The translations under genes were made by a program, and so were the position numbers. A stretch of 64,000 nucleotides of DNA from NCBI GenBank assembly GCA_930367215.1, contig OV884060.1, positions 101,828,151 through 101,892,150 on the forward strand, written 5' to 3'. Source of the stretch: Pollenia angustigena. Lineage: Eukaryota; Arthropoda; Insecta; Diptera; Polleniidae. Shown one piece after another: positions 10,355 through 21,852 of the stretch. Each line of letters opens with the position of its first letter. Within the stretch, counting starts at the first letter, position 1. The notes beneath the pieces are model-generated. The model was not told the DNA's origin, made no database searches, and saw only the letters and a list, made by a program, of their open reading frames with translations.

Positions 10355-11107
10355 CCCCATGAAAACCACAAAAATATCGTAACACTTTTATCAAATATAA
10401 CGAAATCTCTGTGTGTTTTGTTGTTTAATTTTACAAAAAAACTTCGATATTTTGCATTTGCCCTTTTAAATAAGTTTCTTAAATATAAACATTTTTTGGT
10501 ATTTTATGTTTCTCGGAAAAAAAGCTTTGAAGAATGAAATCGGAAAAAGGCAACAATTGCAAATTCTGAAATTGAAAACATTTATAATGGAATATAAAAA
10601 TTTTTAAAATTTATGGGACATAAAACGTGTTTGGTAGAAAAGTTAAAAGTTCATAAATTGACATTTTTTGTATGTGGTCTTTCAACGACAATCAACGAAT
10701 TTCTTCAGCTCATTATTGGTTTAACCCGCCGACCATTTAAGAAAAATTAGTAAGGTATGGGTATATTTATTTTGATTACCCGCTTTCTGTATATTAAGCA
10801 TTAATTTTGCTCCATACCAACTCTTTTGAAGTGTATTAAATATTGTTTGGCATAACGAGCCAGTGCTTGGCAAATGCTGTAGAAGTTTAAGCAAAATAAT
10901 TTGACAAGAAAATACATTTTAATCTTGCTTCGCTTCATTGCCGTAAAAAAGGAGTAGAAGTTAGATAAACTGTCAACATCACAATATACAGCATTAAATA
11001 TATGTTTGCGGAACAAAAAGCTTATTTTGTAGAAATAAATTTTTAAAAGTGGCGTGTGCGGCACAAAATAATAATTTTCACTCTCAATAAAATACCTTTT
11101 TTGCAAT
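10355..11107. other. AT-rich spacer, unrecognised minus-strand open frame
   Basis: A 101-residue minus-strand frame (11106-10801) is rich in F/Y/K. I recognise no domain in it and it has no repeat partner here, so I do not call it a gene. Confidence 0.3.
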
Positions 11108-11365
11108 TATAAGTGGATTTAGCTATAAATCGCTAAAAACCACACTTTTTGAAATAAAATTAATGAATTATTATAAAACAAACACAATAAATTATAGCTA
11201 AATTTTTTAATAATAAGTGCATTTAGCTATAAATCGCTAAAAATAACTCCTTTCGAACTAAAATTATTAAATTATTATAAAACAAACGCAATAAATAATA
11301 GCTACATTTTTAATTATGAGTGAATTTACCTATAAATCGCTAAAAATCACCCTTTTTAAATAAAA
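11108..11365 (+). repeat. 104-bp tandem repeat, about 2.5 units
   Basis: AGCTATAAATCGCTAAAAA starts at 11121 and 11225, with a variant at 11328, giving periods of 104 and 103 bp. Units also share ATTATTATAAAACAAACGCA and ATAATAGCTA. AT-rich and non-coding. Confidence 0.8.
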
Positions 11366-13198
11366 TTTAAAGTTAAAAAGTTTGTCCTATAAATTTTATT
11401 AAAAATCGCTGGATTTGATAAGAAAATAGCTAAATTGGCAGCAGTGTGGAAAGAAACACACAGAGTTGCATATTACCAGCGTTACCATTTGTCATGTAAT
11501 CTCTATTTTATAAGTATTTTTAGAGGTAAAAATGTTTAAAATTTTTATAAAGATTTTCATAAATAATAATAAACTACAATTTGCAGTATATTAAATGAAA
11601 GGATGCAGTGAAGTTTTTATGAAACAAACCATCTTAGACTCTATGTGTGCTTTATTACTGTAACGTTGTATAATTCTGTTTACTCCTTTAATACTTCATA
11701 CCTTAACGATCCCAAATATATTCTTTTAGGTGCTGAAGTATCTAAAGATGATGAAATCGACTGTTATAGTCCTAAACATAACTGAAATTAAGCTCATAGA
11801 ATAAATTCGAAAAATAAAAAATGTTGAAAATATAAAATTTTTATAAATATTTCACAATTTTTGGCCCACAGTCCAAAAATTGTATCTATATTATTTTTGT
11901 TGTTTCGCCAATGTAGTTGTTTATAAAAATATATGCAATTAAAATGCATTTAATCCATATTTTCCCAACGTTTCGTGAATGTTATGTTCACTTTATCAAG
12001 GGATTCGTAAAAAGAGAAATTAATTTTTTATTACATTGAACAATAATTTGTTGTAGACAAACATAAAAACATTAAACATGAAAAATTAAATTAAACACAA
12101 ACTTAAAAATTATATCACAGGTTAGTTTTTGCACTTATTTTGGCTCGTAGCTGCCAAACGGTAATCTTCAGAAAAAATATTTCATTCATAATTCCTCATA
12201 TGTATATAATTACCGGAAAATGCATTTTCCACATTTTCCAGATGTATTTTTGAAAGAAAATTCGTGATATTTATGAAATGCATACAATGTTGCAAAAAGT
12301 AAAAAAAAGTTAATTATTCAATTGTTATTTTGACACATACATATTTCAAATTTTTGATAATAACACAGCTGAAAAAGGTAAAATAAGAATTATGATGTTC
12401 TAAAGAATTTTGAATTATATTTAAGAATTAATTTTTTTCTGAATATTACCACAGAATACACAGAACTGTTAAAAGTGACGTGTGAAAAAGGCCCAAAACA
12501 GTTGCGAGGGCAGCTTTCGAAGAGACCGAAAGCGATTTTTGGTAGTGAAGTGGCAAGGTGTAAAAACAGACCGCAACAATCAACACAAATGGCGTTATCA
12601 AAATAACAAAACACAAACCACGTTAAACAAATGCATTAGTTTAACAAACGATGTTTTTTGTGCAAAAAAAAAATGTATTTAGTAATATTGTTTTGTATTA
12701 TAATGTTATTTACTTACTTAAATATTATTTACTTGTGTTGTGGTGAACTAAAAAGTTAATTTTTACAACAGTTTTGCAAATAAATCTTAACTAAATAAAT
12801 TTGTGTTCATTGCGGCAAAGAATATGATGAACAGAGAAATGCAAAAGGGCAGCTTTCTTAGAAAGAGACAAAAAAAAAAACGCAAAATCGTCCGTCTCGT
12901 GACAGTTCTCTTAGTATTCTGTGATATTATTGGTTTCCGAAAAAATTCATGTTTTTTCCAAAAAAAATCAAGTTTTAGACAAAATTTCCAATAGGCCCAA
13001 AAACTAGTTCGGCAGATAAACTAGGAAAACCCAAATAGGGGTTTGTAAGTTGCGAAAAGTACTTCAAGAAATTCCACACGAGAAGGAGCTTTTATTTTAT
13101 CTGTTGCATAGTGTAATTATTCTTATAAAAGTAATATTAATAATATTTTCAGTTCTAAAATAAAAAAAATTATTTTACCCTTTTTAGCTTTTTTTCTC
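11366..13198. other. AT-rich spacer, nothing recognised
   Basis: No domain-bearing frame was found. Two short less AT-rich patches near 12482-12580 and 12838-12910 share GGGCAGCTTTC and may be scraps of one repeat. Small open frames there show no family resemblance. Confidence 0.35.
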
Positions 13199-13201
13199 TT
13201 A

Positions 13202-13423
13202 GACGGCATTTACATCTATGCAATTAACGCCGAGTTTTTTTTCTATTTTCTTTTAAAGTAGTTGCTACGAAACTTTTTTCACATTTACATTTACATTTTA
13301 TTCAAGCATTTTTTCAACTTTTTCAACCCCGTTTTCTTCCCTAGACCTCTTGCTAACAAACAAAAAGTTGCATGTGAAAGTTGCGGCAAGTTGCGGCGTT
13401 AATTGCATAATGTAAATGCCGTC
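13202..13423. mobile_element. PIF/Harbinger-like MITE, copy 1
   Basis: The TIRs GACGGCATTTACAT and ATGTAAATGCCGTC are flanked on both sides by the 3-bp duplication TTA (13199-13201 and 13424-13426), which fits PIF/Harbinger. Just inside the ends lie ATGCAATTAACGCC and its complement. The interior GTTGCGGCAAGTTGCGGCG and CAACCCCGTTTTCTTCCCTA are shared with a second copy at 34976-35190. 222 bp, non-coding. Confidence 0.8.
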
Positions 13424-13426
13424 TTA

Positions 13427-14270
13427 CACACAGAAAAAAATCAAGTTAAAAACGTCGAAAACAAGGTTGATTTAAATTTTTTCGGTGGTGATTTTGCTTC
13501 ATACGGGTTTCATGTTAATTCAACCTGATTTTACAATAACTGCGAACAACATTTTTTTCTTTTGATATAACTATAATTCATGTTAATTTAACATTGCAGT
13601 AAAGTTAGAGCAAAATGTAATTTATATTGAAATAACAATCGGAATCACGTTGAATGAAAGTTATTTCCAGTTGCAACAACGTGAATTTCATGTAGAATCA
13701 AATGGGTTTGAGTGTATTTTAACAGTGTGAAGAAGCTTCAGACAACATTTGCATTTATGTAAGAATAATTCAAAACCCTGTAACACATGTTTCACTTATT
13801 TTGTATTCTCCTTTGTTAACAGAAGCATCAGCAGAATCGCCCGATATGGTCATCATTCTACTTTGAAAACTTGATGTACTATTTAAATAAACAATTTTAA
13901 TTAAAAGAATACGGGAATTGTCTTCTTTTTATAACATATTTTAAAAGTGAAAATAAAAAATGTACATAATTAAGTAGGTATGCATGTTAATTTAACAAGA
14001 TAAACTTTTGATTTTAATACAAAACAGGTTTTTATGGGTTCAATATTGAATCCAGATTTATTTATATTTTAATATTTTTTTTTTTTTTATTTTTTTAACA
14101 GTGAATAATATTAAATAAACGTAATTTAAGGTTATTTTGATATTTTTTATTAAACATTAATATGAAATAATGATAAATTTAAGTAAAGGGCATAATTTTT
14201 CTGAAATTTAACATGATTCTCAATCAACATTTTTCCATGTTAATTTTACATGGGTATTTTTTTCTGTGTG
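13427..14270 (-). mobile_element. CACACAGAAAAAAA-ended TIR element, family B copy 1
   Basis: The ends CACACAGAAAAAAATCAAG and TTTTTTTCTGTGTG are flanked by TA (13425-13426 and 14271-14272). The 844-bp element is the reverse-orientation sibling of 40696-41522 and 47516-48281. On the minus strand it carries an ATG-initiated 27-codon segment at 13856-13776 that aligns with copy 2 but has lost the GTAAGT that follows there. Its left TA is part of the right TTA duplication of the neighbouring MITE. Confidence 0.8.
13776..13856 (-). other. Candidate leader exon of family B, copy 1
   Basis: It reads M-M-T-I-S-G-D-S-A-D-A-S-V-N then KGEYKISETCVTG, 27 codons without a stop. Compared with copy 2 it lacks two codons and keeps the frame. 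The seven bases containing the donor-like GTAAGT are deleted at its end. Function unknown. Confidence 0.4.
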
Positions 14271-14272
14271 TA

Positions 14273-14694
14273 CGAACTCTTATATGAACTACATTAATTG
14301 TGTTTTGAACTTGAAACACTATTTTAAAGTTTATGTAAAATTGTTTTGAAAAACATTTTTACTTTAAGAAAAGTAACAAGCGTACAAAACTTTACACGTT
14401 TTGTCCGCCCCGGTCAAAATTTTTTAAAATTTTTACTTCTAACTTTTTTAATTCCAAATTGCTTACTGATTAGAAACATACCGCTTTACAAAAAGTACGA
14501 ATTTGAACCCTGTTTTGCCACTTAAATTTAATTTGTTTGTTTGTAAGCTTTTTGATTTATTGTCCTTGTTCTAAATACATACCACAAGCTGCAAGCTTGC
14601 ACAAAATTATTATTAAAAAAATTTGTTCACAAAAAATACGAATTTTTTACATTTTTCTCTTCAAATGTACTATATTTGTATGCTGTCTCTATGT
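14273..14694. other. AT-rich spacer
   Basis: No gene or repeat recognised. Confidence 0.4.
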
Positions 14695-14698
14695 TTAA

Positions 14699-15249
14699 GG
14701 CTAGTATACCCTATTATACTTTGTAATAATACTGTGAAAAACTCAAGTAATATGTAAAAGTCTGATTGTGTGAATGCATGCGTGATAAAAATGACAAGTA
14801 TTATAAACAAAATTTTACATTTCTAAAGCTTCGTACAGACGATGGTCAGATCTTACAATATTGGTAAGCAGCGTTGCTTAAATTGCATTAAAATTGGCTA
14901 AAATGTCTTACAACTGTGTGAACATTGTAAGCTCATTTGTATTTGCAGAAGTGCAAAATTAATGCATCTGACAATGGAACATTGTCAGAAAAATATTGCT
15001 GTTGGCAACGCCTGCTTACAATATTGTAAGATCTGACCATCGTCTGTACGAAGCTTAAGCAATAATACTTTTCATTGGATCAGGGATGCATTTTATTACA
15101 TGTGTGAGTGTTTATACTTTGTGAGATCGTGTGAACACAAACTGTTATGTTAAATTAGATTACTTGACAGTCGCAACAAAACTTATTAGATTTCTATCTC
15201 ACAAAGTATTATGGAATACGTAAGACTTGTGAGATAGTGTAATCTAGCC
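14699..15249. mobile_element. TTAA-flanked TIR element with a nested MITE
   Basis: The ends GGCTAGTATACCCTATTATA and (complement of the right end) GGCTAGATTACACTATCTCA match over the first bases and are each flanked by TTAA (14695-14698 and 15250-15253). This target choice is seen in piggyBac and Kolobok-type elements. Its body is split by the MITE at 14827-15055. Non-coding; superfamily uncertain. Confidence 0.55.
14827..15055. mobile_element. PIF/Harbinger-like MITE with long TIRs
   Basis: The TIRs are about 45 bp and begin AGCTTCGTACAGACGATGGT; the right end is the complement (ACCATCGTCTGTACGAAGCT). Both sides carry the duplication TAA (14824-14826 and 15056-15058). 229 bp, non-coding, nested in the TTAA-flanked element. 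Confidence 0.8.
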
Positions 15250-15254
15250 TTAAG

Positions 15255-15580
15255 GAACACAATTGCACCATATAAACGTAGTACTGTACGACGTAGATAC
15301 GATGCCAAATTAAAACGTACAATATTGTATACAAAGGCACACAATAGCTGGCGAAAATATAAAAGCGTATCTACGACGTAGGTCGCCTTACAGTTAATTC
15401 AGGCGTGGGCTTTTACGACGTCTCTTTTGGTTTGGTGGCCACGGTTTAGAGAAGAAAGAGGGGTAAACAAAAATACTTAGTAAGTGTTTTTTTTTGTCTT
15501 TTTCTCATATTTCTCTTTCAACTTATTTTCTTCTTGTTACGTTTTATTCTTTGACTAACTTTGAAATATCAGTTTGAAAA
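15255..15580. repeat. Short inverted repeat and a dispersed repeat scrap
   Basis: TACGACGTAGATACG (about 15287) and CGTATCTACGACGTA (about 15366) are inverted copies about 80 bp apart. The following block (TTACAGTTAATTCAGGCGTG, TTTTACGACGTC, GGTTTAGA) recurs in altered form near 16370-16480, so both belong to one repeat. Confidence 0.5.
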
Positions 15581-15582
15581 TA

Positions 15583-16337
15583 CAGTAAGACCTCGGTTAT
15601 CAATATCAAGAATTTTTAGTAGTTTTTTGTGTGTTTCTAGTTAAAATTATTAAGAGATTTTATATACAGATTTACGTATGTACATTAGGGATATAACTTT
15701 TTAACAATTTTTTAATATATAGACAATAAAAAACTATAAGGGAACGTATATTTATTTTTTCGCTAAGGTCAAAAAAGTTCACACACCAACCGCGATGAAG
15801 TTTTGAAAATTTTTGATTTTCTTTTTTGCTAAGAAAAATTAATAATATGTTTATTTAAAACAAAAAATAGCTCAAGTATGAAATGTCATTAATATTTAGA
15901 GATGGTAAGAGATTTTTCCGCAAACGAAAACGTATTTTTAACCTTTAATAACAAAAGAAAAAATAAAAAAGAAAACAAAACACCGTATAAAATTATGAAT
16001 ATTCAATATAGCATTGGTTTAGAAAAACCAATTGGTGCGTGAAATTTTTTGAGAAAAATTACAAAAGATTATTATTTTCGTGGTTACTAGGACATGGTTG
16101 GCCTCATGGTAATACGCCAAAAAATTGGTTGTACCCTAATGTACATGTTTAAATAATATGAGTAAAAATGTAATTTTTGCAGAACATGCTTCCCAGTAAT
16201 TTGCAAGAGAATTCGCCTTTTATTCACATTTTTATGATTGTTCAAAAGTATTTTAAGTTGATTAAAGACTTTTGTATATTTACTATATAATTGATGTTAC
16301 TGGTTAATCGAATGACTGATAATCGAGGCCCTTTCTC
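15583..16337. mobile_element. Possible pogo/Tigger-like element, eroded
   Basis: The left end is TA then CAGTAAGACCTCGGTTATC. Near the right, GATAATCGAGGCC is the partial complement, but the last bases and TA are lost. The CAGTA...CCTCGRTTATC end is typical of pogo-like elements. The interior has no coding region. Confidence 0.4.
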
Positions 16338-16339
16338 AA

Positions 16340-17440
16340 ATAAAAAAAGATGTTACTAAAAAGCGCGTCGTGTTACAGCAAATTCAGACGGGGATTTTTA
16401 CGACGTCGCTTTTTTGACGTGCCTTTTGTTTTGGCTTTCAATGAAATATTTGGCGTTGCGTTGCGGTTTAGACAATAAAGTCCTAAGAAAAAAAGAAGCC
16501 ACAAAAGCGCTCGTATGAATTGTGTGTTAGATATAATTCTACTTCGTACACCGGATGCGCCCGCATTGCCATAGAAAAGAAAAATCTAAATTAAATTATT
16601 TTAATGTTTTCAAATTGAATATTTGAAAAAAAAAAACATAAACGAAGTACAAAATAAACAACCATTTCAATAAATTTTTCCACCTGTTTTGTCGACTTTT
16701 CTCTTTTCATAAACCTTTGCGTACCAATTATAAACAAACACGAAGAGGAAAGTATCCAATTTAGCCTTGGCGTTTTTAAGTTTTAAGCAGTTGAACAACC
16801 AAATAAAACATATAAGAAAATTAAATTAAAAAATATATTTTTCTTTAAAAAAGGAGGATACGATAAACTATTTATTAAAAAAAAAAAACATAAAATAAAT
16901 CAGCAGATCTTTAAAATGACACATGTCGCTCTTGATCAACAATAGTGTACTAATCCAAAATTTCAGTTTAAATTAATATTTGGTATATATATGGTTACGA
17001 CAAAATTGTTTAACTTATTTTTTTTTAATTATGGAAAAACTTCAGAAAAACTTCATCGCAACATCTTTATTTTGCTCTGTCCATTAATCATATGCGTAAA
17101 AATTTAAACGTTGTAGGTAAATCCACTCTAGAGAGAATTTTGAAATCAAATTCGGTTAAAGTTTAAAAAACTTGAAAGGCAAAACTTGATCGTGCAACCC
17201 TTAATTAAGGTATGTTGGACAGATAAAATAAGATCGGTCAGTAGCCAAAAATCATCATTATTTCAGCCGTATTTAAAATAAGCTTAAAACGTGTTTTAAG
17301 GCAAAATGTTCATGCACTGTAATTCTTTATGAATACGGCAGGATATTTTTAAAAACCTTCATTAACTTTAAAACATCGTAAATTAACCTGTAAAAAACAA
17401 GGGAAAATTGTTTACAATGGCAACGCTGAAAAATGTAACG
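16340..17440. other. AT-rich spacer with scraps
   Basis: It holds the second copy of the GACGGGGATTTTTACGACGT block (about 16387) and a tiny TIR pair, CAGCCGTATTT at about 17268 and TTTATGAATACGGCAG at about 17326. The latter resembles the ends of the 39607 element. No gene is supported. Confidence 0.4.
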
Positions 17441-17445
17441 GTTTG

Positions 17446-17546
17446 TCCTCGAAGTCACATGTATATATTTTTTCCCTTTGTGTCCTCGAAGTCACATGTT
17501 TATATATTTTCTCTGTGTCCTCGAAATCACTTGTATATATTTTTTA
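17446..17546 (+). repeat. Minisatellite, three imperfect units of about 36-43 bp
   Basis: TCCTCGAAGTCACATGTATA and variants occur three times in a row, each followed by TATATTTTTT and TTTGTG-like bases. It explains the open frame reading through it. Confidence 0.75.
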
Positions 17547-17871
17547 CGGAGAAAAAAAATGGGAAAATATATGAGAGTACTTGGCAATACTACGCAACAA
17601 AATTTGTTAAAATTTGTTAAAAAAATACAAAATTAAGGCATTTAAACCGTATATATAGAAGTTTTAATAGTAATTGATTGATATATAACCACAGTGCAAT
17701 CAAATAAAGTAAAAAAAAAGAATAAACCAAAAAAATTAAAATTTGTGGGGAAAAATTTACGTGTCCGGTAAATATGCTCTAGGCATGTAATCATTTGGCG
17801 GACTGTTCGCTAAGTATGCAACTGTCCGCCGTTTATGCGCTAGCTTCAAAAACTGTTCGCTAAATAAACGC

Positions 17872-17888
17872 TGTGCATATATATATAC

Positions 17889-17942
<54 letters not shown>

Positions 17943-17948
17943 GTATGC
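17872..17948. repeat. (TA)n microsatellite with ATGTAT interruptions
   Basis: About 75 bp of almost pure AT alternation. Confidence 0.95.
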
Positions 17949-17949
17949 A

Positions 17950-18455
17950 TGTACATCAGACTGGGCGCATCGTGTATGGGTATTTTTTTTAAATTTATTT
18001 GTTTGCGCTGCTTAAAATATGAGGTTTGGTGTAAGAAATCACGATCTAATTTTTCAGGTCAATCCGACGGTGCCTAGCCGTGCCGGGTGGGTCCCAAAGT
18101 TCCCCATATTATAAAAAAAAACATATTTTCTATCAGATCTTTATAGTTATACTAGTTGAAAAGCCGAAAATCAAAAATATGGCTTCGTTACGATCTTCCG
18201 CAGAGAAAGTACTTCAAGTGTGCCAAATTTCAGCTTCCTATGTCATCAGATGGCTTCAGAAAGTTGCGGAATGAATAGGACATACATGCAAACATCCTGA
18301 CATACTAAGAAATTATATATTGTATAGATAGATTAGTATTTGCTGTTTAATATTTTAGAATGATACGATGAACGATTTTTAACCTAATTCGGGGTCGCTG
18401 AATCCAGTGGTGCTAGCTGTTTTTTAGGTTAGCTTTGGTTTTCGAGATATAACTA
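17950..18455 (-). repeat. Interspersed repeat, copy 2 (pair with 5744-6215)
   Basis: Reverse-complement counterpart of 5744-6215, including CCTCATATTTTAAGC, the CGGTGCCTAG region, TTCCGCAACTTTCTGAAGCC and CTGGATTCAGCG blocks. It contains the small Helitron-like unit at 18152-18332. Its right end is cut at about 18456, where the mariner sequence begins. Confidence 0.75.
18152..18332 (-). mobile_element. Very short Helitron-like element, second copy
   Basis: On the minus strand it runs from TCTATCTATACAATATATAA to CTAG followed by T. The subterminal hairpin seen in the first copy has been lost here (TTTTCGGCTTTTCAACTAG). Confidence 0.45.
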
Positions 18456-18457
18456 TA

Positions 18458-19135
18458 ATGCGTTAAAGTTATATTATTTTTGAAAATGGGCGTTCAAATC
18501 GCAATTCATATCGTGAAAATCATCTTAAGTGATGAGGCATATTTTCACCTTAGTGGATTCGTCAGTAATCAGAATTCGGCATTTGGGCAAAAGATAATCC
18601 AAGAGTGATTGTCGAAAAACCAATGCACCCACAAAGAGTGACTGTTTGGTGCGGTTTGTGGGCTGGTGGCATCATCGGGCCGTAATTATTCCAAAATAAG
18701 GCCGGTCAGGCAGTTACTGTGAATGGTATTCGCTATCGCGAGATGATAACGAACTTTTTATGGCCCGAATTGGAAGATATGGATGTGGACGATATGTGGA
18801 CAGATAGCTAACGAAACAATGGCTCTTTTGCGCGACTAATTATTTGAAAGAAAAGATGTATGTCGATAAGCCAGCAACAATTCAAGAGCTAAAGGATGAG
18901 ATAATTTGGCACATTAACGGCATAGAACCTCAATTATGCCTCAGCGTCGTCGAAAAGTTGTACCATCGGATGGAGGTGTTCCACCGAGGTCGCGGCGAGC
19001 AATTGGCCGATATTTTGTTACATACATAATTGAACCATACCAGTACTATCATAATAAAAAGAAATGACTGTAATTTCCTAAATAATTTGTGTTTTATTCA
19101 AAATCAACATCGGACCTTAAAATTTAACCACCCTT
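18458..19135 (+). pseudogene. mariner-like transposase remnant, 5'-truncated and internally deleted
   Basis: Reading across frames gives ENGRSNRNSYR, then KIILSDEAYFHLSGF with the first catalytic D, then VIVEKPMHPQRVTVWCG, FLWPELEDMDVDD and KPATIQELKDEI, ending HRGRGEQLADILLHT at a stop near 19028. The second and third catalytic aspartate blocks (QQDGATSHT and SCDLTPLD in the sister copy) are deleted. The N-terminal DNA-binding part is mostly missing, with a junction just after the HTH start. The 3' end keeps the TIR AATTTAACCACCCTT (about 19121-19135); the 5' TIR is absent. Sister copy: 21853-22776. Confidence 0.85.
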
Positions 19136-19480
19136 TGTAATAAAATTATCAAGAGCACAGCAAAAAGGTGAAAAACAAAAACAACTTTTTGTATGAGTAA
19201 AAACAATGAAACAACAATAAAACTAAATGAAAGAAATGCATATGTAACAGTTAATGCTAAAGAATGCAATGCTGAAAAAAATAAAACGAAAGAAAACAAT
19301 ATTTAGTCACTACCTAACGGATAAGCCAGGTATTTGCACATGTTCGCTTTTATCCTTGGCGTTTACAAAAACGATTGCTTGTGATACATTTAAAAATATT
19401 AAACTCTCACAAGCGCCTGCAACTCTTGCCGAAAAGGCAAAAACAATCTTAGTAAGAATTTAACTCAAACACAGACGCAA
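19136..19480. other. AT-rich spacer
   Basis: Nothing recognised. A 69-residue frame at 19254-19463 lies directly upstream of the Jockey-like remnant and could be part of its 5' region, but shows no domain. Confidence 0.3.
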
Positions 19481-20715
19481 TGAAAAACTCACTAGTAAAA
19501 ACTTGTCAAGAGCCTCAAGTACAAGTTGGTATGGACAGGTACAAATATAACAGTGCTTAAATGGGGTCGCAGTCCTACGTTTTCAGCTTTTGCTTAGGCC
19601 TCAATAGTACCATCTTTTGATAGAATAAATTCACAAAATCGTTTTGCAATTCAGGAGGATATAAGCAATCAAGTGTGGTAACATAAACGAAACAAAAATA
19701 CAAGTTAATCATGAGAAATTATTTCAGTAAAGAAATTAACAAATTTGAAGCACTTAAAAAAAGCTTTTATACATACCTACTGAAGAGCAGTAAAAGTCTA
19801 GAGGTAGTGATTCCTCTAGACTTTTACAGGGCATTGACTCAAGTGTGGACCCAGAAGGTATAAAAACATTTTTGGAAGAGAAAGTTTTCAAAATCGAAAA
19901 TGTAGTCAAAAATAGGGAAACAAATCCCCAACCACTATTTCAAGTGGAGTTAGAGCCCGGCGACGTTGAGCTAAAAAAAAACGAAACGCATCCTATTTAC
20001 AGTTCGAAATATATCCTGAAAAGAAAAATCACGATAGAGGAGCCGAGCCGCACAAAGAAATGGACCCGTTCAGTGTTTAAGCTGCCAAGAATTTGGTCAT
20101 ACTAAGGTATACTGCTACTTACCCCCTGTTTGCGTAGCATGTGGTGAATCACATGGTACTGTTCTTTGCGAAAACTCTTAAAACAGACTGCTTATTATAG
20201 AGGATGCCCTGTATACACTATCGTCAAGCAGTCGGTTAAAGTAAACACAAATGACATTCAGTCCCCACAGCCTAGTAATAACAGAACCTCTTACGCTAAC
20301 GTCCTAAAATCAAACCATGTACCAATGCAAGGTGCTGCGCAAAGTAATGATGAAACTCCAGTTTCTAATTTTAGTCGTCTAGAAAAAAACATGGAAACAT
20401 TGCAAGCAGTTAATAATTTTACTAACAAATGGGTAATTGATGCTAGAAATTTTATGAATGGAATCAATGTTATTGCAAACTGTACTTAACAAGCCATGAA
20501 CTGTTTAAAAATTTGTTTTTGGAACGCAAACGCACCCGCCAACATAAAAATTAACTAAATAAACAAATTGATGTTATGATGGTTGCTGACCTCAAGAAAT
20601 ACGTTTAAAATCAATGGTTATATACTATATGATAACAAGGATCCGCGAAATAGAGCTTGTGAATGTTCTGCCATTTTTATAAAAAAATCGAGTCAAGCAC
20701 TTCCTAATGTGTATA
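19480..20715 (+). pseudogene. Jockey-type non-LTR retrotransposon remnant (ORF1 Gag-like and start of ORF2 endonuclease)
   Basis: The frame from 19845 gives PLFQVELEPGD and KRKITIEEPSR, as in the domain before the zinc knuckles of Jockey ORF1. At about 20069-20165 the translation has two knuckles, CLSCQEFGHTKVYC and CVACGESHGTVLC, and then YYRGCPVYTIVKQ, the usual sequence after the third knuckle, whose cysteines are missing. A polar tail (SPQPSNNRTSYANVLKS) ends at 20489. From about 20507, LKICFWNAN is the typical start of ORF2. Near 20588, LTSRNTFKINGYILYDN and RACECSAIFIKKS match the endonuclease domain. It stops at about 20715, where a TIR element piece begins. Frameshifts and stops mean it is dead. 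Confidence 0.8.
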
Positions 20716-20963
20716 TTATTTTTTCAAAGAAATTATTGTTATTATTAACCATAGCATGTTTGAAGACAACCATAATATGGTTATGGCTTTTGGATGGATG
20801 AATTTAACCATAATATGTTTAAGTCGATGGTTGTAGCTTTATTTTATTAAAACATATAAATATATAAAAATAATGTTAAAAACAACAATAGTTTGTTTGT
20901 TGCCATTGCAGGGACCATAATATGTTTTTTTAACCATACTTCAACTACGTTTTTATTGGCGTG
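20716..20963. mobile_element. Family A TIR element, right part only
   Basis: ACAACCATAATATGGTTATG and AACCATAATATGTTT phrases match the interior of 26840-27326. The right end GGCGTG is followed by TA (20964-20965). The left end is missing, and its truncation meets the Jockey remnant. Confidence 0.55.
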
Positions 20964-21002
20964 TAGAACCCAATTACGCCATTTCGGTTCAAGTCTTATT
21001 TA

Positions 21003-21702
21003 CACGCAAAGAAAAAACATGGTTGTGGTAAACATATTCTAAGAGCAATATATTATGATAAGATTAATGATTGTAGTCACCATATTAATATTATTATTGA
21101 ATCATATTATGACTAAATATACTCGTAATATGACATCATAATATTTTCCCTTAATCATATTATTATTCTGTTAATCATCCTAAGTTAAGAAGCAATCATA
21201 TTATTATCATGTTAATCATAATATGCTAAGAAATTAATCATATTATTGTCATGTTAATCATAATAAGCTAAGAAGTAATCATATTATTATCAGGTTAATA
21301 ATAACAAATTAAGAAGCAATCATATTATGATACATTTCATAACTGTCATAAAAATATAAGATAAATTAAAATTTGTTTTTCATCGATTTTTTATTTTGTG
21401 GCTTTTTATAATTTTTCTTTATGTAAATCAAATAGCGGAGTTCAATATAAGGCTTGCAAAAGAGCAAATGCAAAATCTGTGGTTTTCATGGGCCACCGCG
21501 TATGTCCTTTCCGTTTTTGAGAAGTTGATGCCATATTGCCTAATTTTAAACGCTCTTTACATGTTTCGAAAAATTGTTTAAAAAAGATGGATCAATTCCG
21601 ATTTTTTAACGTAGTGACAAAGTTTAAAAAGTGCAATACCTAGCCCATAGTTTGATCGAGAATGGGTTTTCGGCTCTCCTGAAAAATTTGTTTTAAGACA
21701 TA
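21003..21702 (+). mobile_element. CACGCAAAGAAAAAAC-ended TIR-class repeat, family D copy 2
   Basis: TA then CACGCAAAGAAAAAACATGG, followed by the same order of blocks as 9688-10350, including three to four units of AATCATATTATTGTCATGTT. Homology to copy 1 stops at AAGACATAC. Non-coding. Confidence 0.65.
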
Positions 21703-21852
21703 CATTTCTAGGGATCAGACTATTAGTTCGGAAGACATGAATTATGTTGCGGCCATGTATGGAAAATGCAAGAAATGCTCGAGGTCACGGATGATGGGTG
21801 AAACGCCCCCTGACCATAAAAAATAGTTTGGCGTGCGCTTGGGGCGATTTTA

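Noticed and set aside
10801..11106. 101-residue minus frame
   Set aside because: No recognisable domain, and length is not unusual for chance in sequence with this composition; left unannotated as a gene.
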